Origin: an uncultured Pseudomonadales bacterium
GTDB lineage: Bacteria; Pseudomonadota; Gammaproteobacteria; Pseudomonadales; Azotimanducaceae
Direction: 5' to 3'
DNA: 64,000 nucleotides
NCBI GenBank assembly: GCA_958296165.1
Contig: OY282447.1
Location: 992,001-1,056,000 of the forward strand
Numbering within the stretch: the first letter of the stretch is position 1; every line of letters begins with the position of its first letter. The notes beneath the pieces were generated by a model. The model had not been told where the DNA came from. It searched no databases and saw only the letters and a list, made by a program, of their open reading frames with translations. Of the stretch, positions 52,622 through 63,056 are shown piece by piece. The translations under genes and the position numbers were made by a program.

Positions 52622-54164
52622 ACGACCGGCCAACGGTGCCGCTCAGGTTTCGGGCCAGGTTTGGGGCCTGTGGCTCGGCATCGCCGCATTCGCCGTCCTC
52701 ATGGTGTTCCCGGTGGACGCCGCCAATGCACCGGCCAGTCGGCTGGCGGCGGTGGCGGCGCTGATGGCGATCTGGTGGATGACTTCGGCGATCCCGCTGT
52801 TCGCCACTGCGCTGATGCCGCTGGCCCTGTTCCCGCTGCTCGGCATCATGGCCGGCAAAGAGACCGCGCCGATATACCTCAACAGCACTATCGTGCTGTT
52901 CATCGGCGGTTTCATGATCGCCCTCACCATGGAGAAGTGGAACCTGCACCGGCGCATCGCGCTGGCCATCATCCATATGGTGGGCGGTGGGCCGGCGCGA
53001 ATCGTGCTGGGCTTCATGGCGGCTGCGGCGTTTCTGTCGATGTGGATATCCAACACGGCGACGGCGGTGATGATGGTGCCGATTGGGCTCGCCATCGTGC
53101 TGCAAATCGAGGAACGCGCCGGCGAGGAGGCGCATACGTTCACGGTCGGGCTGATGCTCGGCATCGCCTATGGCTGCTCTGCCGGGGGCCTCACTACGCT
53201 GGTGGGTACGCCGCCGAACTTGTCCTTCCAGCGCATCTTCGAGGTGTTGTTTCCAGATGCGCCAGCCATCGCGTTCGGGCAGTGGATGGTGGTGGCGTTG
53301 CCGATCGGCGTGACGATGTTGTTGGTTGCCTGGGCGTTGATTACGCAAGTGCTGTACCGCGCCTCGCCCAAAGTCGCCGTGCCGCGCGATGTGATCGCAG
53401 AGCAACGCGCCACGCTCGGCCCGATGACGTTCGAGGAACGCACCGTGACGGCGGTATTTGCCGCCACCGCGCTGCTGTGGGTATTCCGCGTGGACTTGAA
53501 CTTGGGCGCATTCACCTTGCCCGGCTGGTCGCGCCTGCTGCCGTGGCCGAAGCTGGTGGACGATGGCACCGTTGCCATCGCCATGGCATCGCTGCTGTTC
53601 TTCATTCCCGCTCGCAACCGCTCCGGTGGCGAAACGCGCATCATGGGCGCTGAGGTGATCCCGCGTCTGCCGTGGAACGTGGTGCTCCTGATCGGCGGCG
53701 GCTTGGCGTTGGCGAGCGCGTTCCAACGCACCGGTTTGGCGCCGTTGATCGGCGCGCAGTTCGAGGCCGCTGGCGCGTTGCCGCCTTTCGTGCTGATCCT
53801 TTTGGTGTGTTTGGCGATTACGTTCCTCACCGAACTCACCAGCAACACCGCCACCACGGAGATGATCCTGCCGATTCTGGCTTCCGTCGCGGTAGTCACC
53901 GGAGCGCACCCGCTGCTGCTGATGATTCCCGCCACGATGTCTGCCTCGTGTGCGTTCATGATGCCCGTGGCGACGCCGCCCAATGCCATCGTCTTCGGCA
54001 GCAACCGCTTTTCCATCGCCGAGATGGCGCGCGCCGGCATCTTCCTGAATCTGATCGGGGCGCTGGTGATCTCCACCGTTGTGTACACGTTGGGCCTGGT
54101 GGTGTTCGACATCGATCCAGCCGTGGTGCCGGACTGGGCTAGCTCCATCGCCAGCGGCGAATAG
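52614..54164 (+). CDS. DASS/SLC13-family sodium-coupled dicarboxylate transporter
   Basis: A 516-residue membrane protein with about 11-12 hydrophobic segments from GTG 52614. Both SNT signatures that bind sodium and substrate carboxylates are present: SMWISNTATAVMM and TELTSNTATTEMI. Other marks are GGLTTLVGTPPNL and FMMPVATPPNAIVFGS. The family imports succinate, fumarate, malate or citrate with sodium. Transport of C4-dicarboxylates is most likely, but the substrate is inferred. It is oriented away from the amidohydrolase operon. Confidence 0.93.
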   Translation: MSERPANGAAQVSGQVWGLWLGIAAFAVLMVFPVDAANAPASRLAAVAALMAIWWMTSAIPLFATALMPLALFPLLGIMAGKETAPIYLNSTIVLFIGGFMIALTMEKWNLHRRIALAIIHMVGGGPARIVLGFMAAAAFLSMWISNTATAVMMVPIGLAIVLQIEERAGEEAHTFTVGLMLGIAYGCSAGGLTTLVGTPPNLSFQRIFEVLFPDAPAIAFGQWMVVALPIGVTMLLVAWALITQVLYRASPKVAVPRDVIAEQRATLGPMTFEERTVTAVFAATALLWVFRVDLNLGAFTLPGWSRLLPWPKLVDDGTVAIAMASLLFFIPARNRSGGETRIMGAEVIPRLPWNVVLLIGGGLALASAFQRTGLAPLIGAQFEAAGALPPFVLILLVCLAITFLTELTSNTATTEMILPILASVAVVTGAHPLLLMIPATMSASCAFMMPVATPPNAIVFGSNRFSIAEMARAGIFLNLIGALVISTVVYTLGLVVFDIDPAVVPDWASSIASGE

Positions 54165-54272
54165 CGCCAGCGGCGGCCAGACGCTCGAAATCGCCGATGA
54201 TCTTGTCCATGCCGAGCTTCCGGTCAGAGTCTATCCGGCGCCCCTCGATGTCCGCCTTGAGTAGCGCCGGCG

Positions 54273-55106
54273 TTAGCGCTCTCGGCCGAGCGGCTCGCCC
54301 ATCTTGATGGATGCGCCGGCCTGCACGTGACGCGCAAGTTCCACCGTGCCAGGAGGAAACAGCGCCACCACCGTGGAACCAAGCATGAAGGCCCCTACTT
54401 CGTCGCCACGCTCGAAGGCAACGCCCGACGGCGTTTGCAGTTGTCGCCGCCGATAGGGAGAAGTCGGGCCGTCTGGCCAGGCAACTGCGATGCGCCCCAC
54501 GATCATCGCGCCCACCAGCACCAAGGCGCATGCGCCGAAATCCGTATCAAGGTGTAGCACTAGGCGCTCGTTGCGGGCGAACAGTCCGTGTACATGGCGT
54601 TCCGTGACGGAGTTCACAGAGAACAATCGGCCCGGCACTTCCAACGTGGCGGCCAAGCGCGCGTCGCAGGGCGCGTGTACGCGGTGGTAGTTGTACGGTG
54701 CCAGATAGATCGTTGCGAATGAGCCGTCTGTGAAGGAGTGCGCGAAGTCGGTGTTGCCCAACAGATCGGCAACGGCATATTCGTGCCCTTTGGCCTGCAG
54801 CAGGCTGCCGTTGCGGATCACTCCGGCTTGGCTCACCGTGCCGTCGGCCGGGCTCACGATCTGACCCGGTGCCTCGGCTATCGGCCGTGTATCGGGACGC
54901 AGCCTGCGGGTGAAGAAATCGTTGAAAGATGAGTAGTCGTCGGCACTTTCGCCAATGGCCTCAGAGAGATCGACACCGTAGGCGGCTACGAAGGCTTTGA
55001 TGAGCAGGCGTTTGAGATGTCTCTGGCGGCTGTCCGCCACCGCCCCCAGCAGGCGCGACAGCGCATGTTGGGGCAGGACGTGTTGCAGAGTGACAAAGGG
55101 GTGCAT
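54273..55106 (-). CDS. psd: Phosphatidylserine decarboxylase proenzyme
   Basis: Makes phosphatidylethanolamine from phosphatidylserine at the inner membrane; 277 residues, close to E. coli Psd. The self-cleavage site that forms the pyruvoyl group is the LGST motif in FMLGSTVVALF (S244). Other conserved parts are DDYSSFNDFFTRRLRP, SPADGTVSQ and YLAPYNYHRVHAPCD. It follows the sulfurtransferase gene with one base between them, a pairing also seen in other gammaproteobacteria. Confidence 0.96.
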   Translation of the reverse strand: MHPFVTLQHVLPQHALSRLLGAVADSRQRHLKRLLIKAFVAAYGVDLSEAIGESADDYSSFNDFFTRRLRPDTRPIAEAPGQIVSPADGTVSQAGVIRNGSLLQAKGHEYAVADLLGNTDFAHSFTDGSFATIYLAPYNYHRVHAPCDARLAATLEVPGRLFSVNSVTERHVHGLFARNERLVLHLDTDFGACALVLVGAMIVGRIAVAWPDGPTSPYRRRQLQTPSGVAFERGDEVGAFMLGSTVVALFPPGTVELARHVQAGASIKMGEPLGRER

Positions 55107-55107
55107 C

Positions 55108-55914
55108 TCACGGCTCGTCGCCGATCGCCACCGGCGTATCCATGCGATTGCCCCACTCCGCCCAAGAGCCGTGGTAGGCGCGAATGCGTGGAAAGCCCAG
55201 AAGGCGCGCCGCCATATAGGCGAACCCGGAGCGATGGTGGGTTTGGCAGTGTGCGACGACGTCGCGCTTCGCGTCGATGCCGCGCTTGGCTAGCACGTCG
55301 GCTACGTTCTCCACCAAGCGGAGGTGGCGGCGAGGATCCATGAGATCGAGCCAGTCGACGTTGACGGCGCCCGGAATGTGCCCGCCGCGGGCTGCTGCGA
55401 CTTTCTCGCCACGGTACTCCTCGGCCGAGCGGCAGTCCCAGATCAAGAGCTCTGGATCATCCAATTGGTCGAGAATGTCCTGCGCCTCGGCGATGGGCGT
55501 GGAATCGATGCGTATGTCCACCGCTGAAGGCGTCGGTTCCGCATGGTCGGTGGCGAGCGGCAATCCAGCCCCATGCCAAGCGTGCAGGCCGCCGTCGAGA
55601 TAGCGCCAATGTCGATGGCCGATCACATCCAACGTCCACGCCATACGCCCGGCCCAGCCGCCGCCCTCGTCGTCCAACATCACCACTTCCCGCTCCGGCG
55701 TATAGCCGATGCGTCGAAACAGCGACGTCAGCTGCTCGATGGACGGCAACCGTCCCGGCGCTGGCGGCTGGCCTCGCACCAGCTCGCGGGGTTCCACGTG
55801 AACCGCACCGGGGACATGGGCAGCAATGAATACCTGGCGCGAGGTTACTTGCGCGACCAGCGGGCCGGGCAATTTTGCGTTGAGCTCCTCGGCCGAAATG
55901 AGCGTGGGCGGCAT
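55108..55914 (-). CDS. Two-domain rhodanese-type sulfurtransferase
   Basis: A 268-residue protein with two tandem rhodanese domains from ATG 55914 (an ATG at 55938 would add eight residues). The N-terminal domain (GAVHVEPRELVRG, EVVMLDDEGGGWAGRMAWTL) is inactive, as usual. The C-terminal domain has ELLIWDCRSAEEYRGEK, GGHIPGAVNVDWLDLMD and the active-site cysteine in VAHCQTHHRSG, which differs from the thiosulfate type CRxGxR loop. The likely role is sulfane sulfur transfer; the acceptor is unknown. Coupled to psd. Confidence 0.9.
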   Translation of the reverse strand: MPPTLISAEELNAKLPGPLVAQVTSRQVFIAAHVPGAVHVEPRELVRGQPPAPGRLPSIEQLTSLFRRIGYTPEREVVMLDDEGGGWAGRMAWTLDVIGHRHWRYLDGGLHAWHGAGLPLATDHAEPTPSAVDIRIDSTPIAEAQDILDQLDDPELLIWDCRSAEEYRGEKVAAARGGHIPGAVNVDWLDLMDPRRHLRLVENVADVLAKRGIDAKRDVVAHCQTHHRSGFAYMAARLLGFPRIRAYHGSWAEWGNRMDTPVAIGDEP

Positions 55915-55979
55915 GGCGCGATCATAACGGCGCAGCATGTTGAATAGGCGACAATGCCGGCCCCGAACCGGAAGCGCAG

Positions 55980-56534
55980 ATGGACGAAGACACCCGACCC
56001 ACCAACCGTCTCGTGTGGATGGATTTGGAAATGACTGGCCTCGATGCGGAAACCGACGTCATTCTGGAGATCGCCACCGTAGTTACCGATGGCGATCTAG
56101 AGGTTGTGGCCGAAGGCCCGACGCTCGCTGTGCATCGCGACGAGGCGACCCTGGCGGCCATGGATCGCTGGAATACCGAGCATCACACGGCGTCCGGCCT
56201 AGTCGAGCGAGTGCGGAAGTCCGAAGTCAGCCAGACGGAGGCGGAGGCGGTGACGCTGGCGTTCGTCGAGCAACACTGCGCCGCGCAGACAGCGCCGCTG
56301 TGCGGCAACTCGGTGTGGCAGGATCGGCGCTTCCTCGTGCGCCAAATGCCGGCGCTCAACGCCTATCTGCACTATCGCATCGTCGACGTGTCCACTGTCA
56401 AGGAACTAGCCCGTCGCTGGCGCCCGCAATTGCTGGACGGCTTCAAGAAGAAGAACGCCCACCGGGCCTTGGACGACATCCGCGAGTCCATCGCCGAGCT
56501 CAAGTTCTATCGAGAACGTTTCTTCAAGCTGTAA
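55980..56534 (+). CDS. orn: Oligoribonuclease
   Basis: Essential DEDDh 3'-5' exoribonuclease that finishes RNA decay by degrading di- and oligoribonucleotides (including pGpG). The 184-residue protein has [49 protein letters not shown] and [18 protein letters not shown]; all four acidic ligands and the His are in place. It converges on queG with an 11-base overlap. orn next to queG is an established gammaproteobacterial arrangement. Confidence 0.97.
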   Translation: MDEDTRPTNRLVWMDLEMTGLDAETDVILEIATVVTDGDLEVVAEGPTLAVHRDEATLAAMDRWNTEHHTASGLVERVRKSEVSQTEAEAVTLAFVEQHCAAQTAPLCGNSVWQDRRFLVRQMPALNAYLHYRIVDVSTVKELARRWRPQLLDGFKKKNAHRALDDIRESIAELKFYRERFFKL

Positions 56535-57612
56535 CGCCGCCAAGCTGTCGCGCCAACGCCCAGTCGATGTGCTCGCGCACCATGTCCGACGCAGTTTGCC
56601 GGCGCTGTCGCAGGCCGGCGACGATGGCCGGATCTGACGGCGCGTTGCCGGCCGCCACCGCCAAGTTGCGCAGCCACTGCTCGTAGCTGACGCGACGCAC
56701 CGCCATGCCAATGGTGCGGCGGTGGAACGTCGTCTCGTCCCAGCCGAGCAAGGTGGCGATGGCGGCCTTGTCCAGGCCGTGGCGGGGTGCGAACTCGACC
56801 TCCTGCGAAGATCTGGCGAAGCGATTCCACGGGCAGACTATTTGGCAATCGTCGCAGCCGAAGATGCGATTGCCCACGGCCTCGCGCAACTGCGTGGGAA
56901 TCGCGCCCTTGTGCTCTATGGTGAGGTAGGAGATGCAACGCCGAGCGTCGAGACGGCGCGGTGCGACGATCGCGTTGGTGGGGCACACCGTGATGCATGC
57001 CCGACAACTGCCGCAGCCAGGCTGCGCGGCGCGTTGCGTCGTTGGCAAGGGCAGATTGGTGTATATCTCGCCGAGGAAGAACCAAGAACCGGCCGTGGCG
57101 TTCAGCAGCAGGGTGTTCTTGCCCACCCATCCCAAGCCGGCCTTCTCCCCGAGCGGCTTCTCCAGCACCGGCGCGGAATCCGTGAACGCTCGAAAGGCCC
57201 CGCCGGCAGCGCCGTCGATCTGCTTCGCCAGCCGCGCCAAGCGCCGTCGCAAGGTCTTGTGATAGTCGCGGCCCAAAGCATAGCGGGCGATGTACGCGGT
57301 GCCGTCGTTGCTCGGCAACGCCGTAGCCGATGGCGGCTTGACGCCGAGATAGTCCATGCGAGCGGAAATCACTCGCACGGTGCCAGGTTCCAACTGCTCC
57401 GGCACGAGCCGCTTCTCCACATTGCGGGCCAGATAGGTCATGTCGCCGTAGAGACGTTCGCCCAGCCAGCGCCGGAAGGCCGGCGCGTAATCGGCAAGGT
57501 CGGTGTCGGTGATGCCGATCTGCTGGAAACCCAGCCCCTTGGCCCACTCTCCGATGTCCTCTGCCAACGCCGCGTAATCGCGCCGTTCCGCACCCGCTCG
57601 CTGCGCCGCCAT
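56524..57612 (-). CDS. queG: Epoxyqueuosine reductase
   Basis: Cobalamin- and iron-sulfur-dependent enzyme that performs the last step of queuosine tRNA modification. ATG 57612 gives 362 residues and aligns with the normal start; a TTG at 57663 would add 17. N-terminal [20 protein letters not shown] and ISARMDYLG are typical. Two [4Fe-4S] clusters are served by [16 protein letters not shown] and [15 protein letters not shown]-terminal HEAT-like region follows, with [21 protein letters not shown]. The upstream neighbour that is normally divergent (nnrD) is absent; an insertion sequence starts 168 bases upstream of the ATG. Confidence 0.96.
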   Translation of the reverse strand: MAAQRAGAERRDYAALAEDIGEWAKGLGFQQIGITDTDLADYAPAFRRWLGERLYGDMTYLARNVEKRLVPEQLEPGTVRVISARMDYLGVKPPSATALPSNDGTAYIARYALGRDYHKTLRRRLARLAKQIDGAAGGAFRAFTDSAPVLEKPLGEKAGLGWVGKNTLLLNATAGSWFFLGEIYTNLPLPTTQRAAQPGCGSCRACITVCPTNAIVAPRRLDARRCISYLTIEHKGAIPTQLREAVGNRIFGCDDCQIVCPWNRFARSSQEVEFAPRHGLDKAAIATLLGWDETTFHRRTIGMAVRRVSYEQWLRNLAVAAGNAPSDPAIVAGLRQRRQTASDMVREHIDWALARQLGGVTA

Positions 57613-57770
57613 AGCTTGCCACTCCGCTCTTTCCAGCTTGGGGTTAGCGGGGTCCCAACGCAAGGTGCCGAAGCCGATATAGTGTCAGCGTTCGATGAGG
57701 AGGTCGGTCATGGTCGAGTTGTTTCCCCGCCTTTCCCACCGTCGTCCACGGTCGTGGGCGATGCCCGTTC

Positions 57771-57779
57771 TTCGGTCTC
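57771..57779. repeat. Target-site duplication, left copy
   Basis: TTCGGTCTC directly abuts the left terminal inverted repeat of the ISKra4-family element and is repeated at 59383-59391 beyond the right end. An exact 9-bp duplication indicates a single clean insertion event, without later deletion at the ends. Confidence 0.92.
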
Positions 57780-57815
57780 GGGTGTGCGACAAATCGTAGG
57801 TCAGCGATCGCTCAC
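57780..57815 (+). repeat. Left terminal inverted repeat of the IS
   Basis: Thirty-six bases identical to the reverse complement of 59347-59382. Beyond the 36th base the two ends differ, which sets the repeat length. Confidence 0.96.
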
Positions 57816-57935
57816 CCGAGGTGATCGCCGATTGGTCGACGATGGGGCGTGCGGTTGGCGAAGCGGCTTGGAGAGCCAGGGCGGGCCTCGTACTCTTGGT
57901 GTTTTCCAGAGCAGCCAAGGGCAAGGAGGCCCGCC

Positions 57936-59339
57936 ATGGCGACGAGGACTGTCGACGAGTCGGACGGGAAACGCAAGCGCGAAGAGGAACGGGAGGAGGC
58001 GCGCCGGGAAGTGGACGCGGCAATGGCGAAGTTCGCGGCGGCGGAGCTGGCGTGTTCGGAGGCTGGCGCGGCGCCTGCGGCGCTGCTGGACCGGCGGCTG
58101 CGGTCTGCGGCGCTGGAGTCGGCGCGGCGGGGCCTGCGGGCGGCGTACGGGAAGGACGACGCGGCGCCCGGGCCGTGTCCGCGCTGCGGCGGTCGGGCGC
58201 GGCTGTCGCGGCGCGGGAAGGCGGCGGTGGACACGGTGCTGGGCAGGGTGCCGGTGGAGATGGCGCGGCGCGTGTGCCGGGAGTGCGGGCGCAGCTGGCG
58301 CCCGCGCGAGCGGCTGCTCGGCATCGAAGGATCGATGACGCCGTCGGCGCGGCGTCTGGCGAGCCTGGCGGGTCTGGAGGCGAGCTACGCGAGGGCGGAC
58401 GGGCTGCTGCGCGAGCTGTCGGAGCTGAACTTCGGCGCGAAGCGCATCGAGCGCGCGACGCGGGCGGCGGGCGCGGACCTGGAGGCGTGGCGGTCGGCGG
58501 AGCCGGTCGGCGCATGCGGCGGTTCGCTGTCGGGCGAGGCGTCGAAGCCGGGCCGGAAGCTGTGCTGCGCCCTGGACGGGACCGGCGTGCCGGCGCTGCC
58601 GCGGGAGACCGCCGGGCGCGCCGGCAAGGACGGAGGACGGGCGGGCACGCGCGAGGCGAAGGTGGGCGTTCTGTGGGTGTCCGAGACGGACGACCAGGGG
58701 CGTCCGCGCATGGTCGAGGGCGCGGCGGTTCTGTTCGGCGGCATCGAGAGCGCGGCGGAGACGCCCGGCGAGGAGTCGCCGTTCGAGCGGCGGCTGCTGC
58801 GCGAACTGGCGGCCGCGGGCTGCGCGCCGCAGGACGTGGACGTGTGCGTCGGCGACGGCGCCGAATGGATCCGGCGGCTGTTCGACGACTGGTTCCCGGA
58901 CGCCGCCAGGATCGTCGACTCCTGCCACGCGGCGGAATACCTGTGGGCGGCGGCGCGGGCCCGCCACGACGCCGCCGGCGACCTGGCCGCGGCGTGGGCG
59001 GGGAAGCTGTGCGGGATGCTCAAGGCGGGCCGCCTCGACGACGTGCTGGCCGACTTGCGGCGGCGCGGCGGCGACGTCGAGGAATGCCGCAGGGCGGTCG
59101 GCTACCTCGCCGAACGGCGCGACCGGATGCGCTACGACGCCTACCTCGCGGCCGGCCTGCCGATCGGTTCGGGGATCGTCGAGGCGGGCTGCAAGAACGT
59201 CGTCGGCCGGCGCATGAAATGCACCGGCATGCGCTGGACCGTCGCCGGCGCCAACCCTGTGCTCTGGCTGCGCTGCGCCTGGCTCGGCGGCTGGTTCGAC
59301 CACTACTGGGACGACCGCGTCGCCGAACTCGCCGCCTGA
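57936..59339 (+). CDS. ISKra4-family transposase
   Basis: A 467-residue DDE transposase. ATG 57936 is preceded by AAGGAGG. The N-terminal part is charged and helical; a four-cysteine zinc ribbon lies at CPRCGG and CRECGRSWRP. Putative catalytic residues are D214 in CALDGTGVPAL, D307 in CVGDGAEWIRRL and E416 in GSGIVEAGCKNVVGRRMK. The C-terminal MKCTGMRWTVAGANPVLWLR is highly typical of ISKra4 transposases. No frameshift or internal stop, so it may be active. The plus strand of the element is oriented toward hflK. Confidence 0.93.
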   Translation: MATRTVDESDGKRKREEEREEARREVDAAMAKFAAAELACSEAGAAPAALLDRRLRSAALESARRGLRAAYGKDDAAPGPCPRCGGRARLSRRGKAAVDTVLGRVPVEMARRVCRECGRSWRPRERLLGIEGSMTPSARRLASLAGLEASYARADGLLRELSELNFGAKRIERATRAAGADLEAWRSAEPVGACGGSLSGEASKPGRKLCCALDGTGVPALPRETAGRAGKDGGRAGTREAKVGVLWVSETDDQGRPRMVEGAAVLFGGIESAAETPGEESPFERRLLRELAAAGCAPQDVDVCVGDGAEWIRRLFDDWFPDAARIVDSCHAAEYLWAAARARHDAAGDLAAAWAGKLCGMLKAGRLDDVLADLRRRGGDVEECRRAVGYLAERRDRMRYDAYLAAGLPIGSGIVEAGCKNVVGRRMKCTGMRWTVAGANPVLWLRCAWLGGWFDHYWDDRVAELAA

Positions 59340-59346
59340 AGAACCC

Positions 59347-59382
59347 GTGAGCGATCGCTGACCTACGATTTGTCGCACACCC
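59347..59382 (-). repeat. Right terminal inverted repeat of the IS
   Basis: Perfect 36-base inverted copy of the left end, starting seven bases after the transposase stop codon. Confidence 0.96.
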
Positions 59383-59391
59383 TTCGGTCTC
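59383..59391. repeat. Target-site duplication, right copy
   Basis: TTCGGTCTC, identical to 57771-57779, directly after the right inverted repeat. Confidence 0.92.
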
Positions 59392-59399
59392 GTCGGCCT

Positions 59400-59427
59400 A
59401 TGACCGCAACGCCTTAACCTATATGAT
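59400..59427 (+). promoter_or_regulatory. Candidate hflKC promoter next to the IS end
   Basis: ATGACC at 59400-59405, 16 bases, then TATGAT at 59422-59427, which matches the -10 consensus at five of six positions. The insertion ends just eight bases before the -35. This leaves a leader of about 30 bases before the hflK ATG. Confidence 0.4.
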
Positions 59428-59464
59428 CGGCCGAACAGCTTGAGCCCAAGAGACTTAGACGAAC

Positions 59465-60586
59465 ATGGCTTGGAACGACCCTGGTGGGCGAGACGACGAT
59501 CCTTGGAGCCGCGGCAGCAGCCAAGGTCCGCCCGACCTTGACGAAGCATTCCGCAAATTCCAGTCCAAACTGGCCTCCGTGTTCGGCGGCGGCGGCGGTG
59601 GCGGCGGCGGCACCAGCGCCGGTTGGCCCATCAACTGGAAGACGATATTGCTGGCGGTGGTGGTCTTGGTGGCGGGCTACTTCGCCTGGGGCCTCTATCA
59701 GCTAGACGAACAGGAGCGCGGCGTGGTATTCCGCTTCGGTGAGGTGCAGGATCAAGTGAAGCTGCAAGGCCTGCGCTGGAACCCGCCGATCATCGACGAG
59801 GTGCGGCGCCGCAACGTCACGCGGGTCAACTCGCTGCCGCATCAGGCCAGCATGCTCACCGAGGACGAGAACATCGTCGACATCCAGATGACCGTGCAGT
59901 ACCGCGTGGGCGACCCGATCAAGTACGAAGTGCAGGTGGATGAACCCCTAGAGAGCCTGGAACACGCCACCGAGAGCGCCTTGCGGCATGTGGTGGGCAG
60001 TTCGACTATGAGTGCTGTCATCACCGCGGGGCGCGCAGCGCTATCTACCGAAGTGGAGGAACGCATCCAAACCTATCTGGATCTCTACCAAACCGGCATC
60101 GAAGTGGTAACGGTGAACATCGACCACAGCCAGCCGCCGCGGCAAGTGCAGGATGCCTTCGACGATGTGCAGAAGGCGAAGGAAGACGAAGTGCGCAAGG
60201 AGAACGAGGCCAACGCGTACGCCGAGAGCGTCATCCCGCAGGCACGCGGCGATGCCGAGAAAGCGGTGCAGGAATCCGAGGCATATCGCGACCAAGTCAT
60301 CGCTCAGGCGAAGGGCGAAGCCGAGCGCTTCGAGCAGCTGCTAACGCAATACCAGCTGGCGCCGGAAGTCACGCGCGACCGGCTTTACATCGATTCCATC
60401 GAGGCGGTGCTAAGCCAAAGCTCCAAGACCATCGTCGATGTCGGCGACGACAACATCATGGTGCTGCCGCTCGACCGGCAAGGCGGCAGCGGCGGGGCTG
60501 CCGCGATCGCCGAGCGCGACATCAGCACTCTCGCCGGTGCCATCGCCCGCGAAGTCAACGCCAACCGCGCCGCGCCCACGCGCTAG
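59465..60586 (+). CDS. hflK: HflK, FtsH protease modulator subunit
   Basis: A 373-residue SPFH/band 7 protein that forms, with HflC, a membrane cage around the FtsH protease on the periplasmic side and controls its access to membrane substrates. Residues 1-55 are cytoplasmic and include the family MAWNDPGGRDDDPWSR start and a run of glycines; a single helix (KTILLAVVVLVAGYFAWGLY) follows, then the SPFH domain (ERGVVFRFGEVQ) and a long helical segment (KEDEVRKENEANAYAESVIPQARGDAEKAVQ). It is followed by hflC in the usual order. Confidence 0.96.
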   Translation: MAWNDPGGRDDDPWSRGSSQGPPDLDEAFRKFQSKLASVFGGGGGGGGGTSAGWPINWKTILLAVVVLVAGYFAWGLYQLDEQERGVVFRFGEVQDQVKLQGLRWNPPIIDEVRRRNVTRVNSLPHQASMLTEDENIVDIQMTVQYRVGDPIKYEVQVDEPLESLEHATESALRHVVGSSTMSAVITAGRAALSTEVEERIQTYLDLYQTGIEVVTVNIDHSQPPRQVQDAFDDVQKAKEDEVRKENEANAYAESVIPQARGDAEKAVQESEAYRDQVIAQAKGEAERFEQLLTQYQLAPEVTRDRLYIDSIEAVLSQSSKTIVDVGDDNIMVLPLDRQGGSGGAAAIAERDISTLAGAIAREVNANRAAPTR

Positions 60587-60612
60587 GCGCACGCTAGGCC
60601 GAGGAGAACCTC

Positions 60613-63020
<2,408 letters not shown>

Positions 63021-63034
<14 letters not shown>

Positions 63035-63050
63035 CGAGCGTTGACGAGGA
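63021..63050. repeat. Three near-perfect 10-bp tandem repeats at the Trm112-like stop
   Basis: Units CTGACGAGCG, TTGACGAGCG and TTGACGAGGA run head to tail over the end of the Trm112-like gene. The second unit supplies the TGA stop, the third repeats it out of use, and the last one supplies the GAGGA ribosome site for folE2. Confidence 0.9.
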
Positions 63051-63056
63051 AACGAG

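Larger units (their letters stand above)
57780..59382. mobile_element. Intact ISKra4-family insertion sequence, 1603 bp
   Basis: Element bounded by 36-bp perfect terminal inverted repeats (57780-57815 and 59347-59382), each beginning GGGTGTGCGACAAATCG from outside, and by a 9-bp target duplication. It encodes one complete transposase on the plus strand. Its ends are undecayed and its sequence is visibly more GC-rich, with different codon use, than the neighbours, so the insertion looks recent and acquired. It sits in the divergent promoter region between queG and hflK, on the distal side of the hflK promoter. Confidence 0.95.

Noticed and set aside
54139-54531. Minus-strand frame running from psd into the gap before it
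   Set aside because: It overlaps psd in another frame; the 108-base gap itself shows no start or ribosome site and I see nothing in it.
57770-59391. An 11-bp target duplication (CTTCGGTCTCG) for the IS
   Set aside because: One base of ambiguity exists at each end. Counting the terminal G:C pair as part of the inverted repeat gives 36-bp ends and a 9-bp duplication, which fits ISKra4 better.
57801-59549. Long minus-strand and other-frame ORFs across the insertion sequence
   Set aside because: They are shadows of the transposase; only the plus-strand frame has zinc ribbon, DDE residues and the ISKra4 C-terminal motif.
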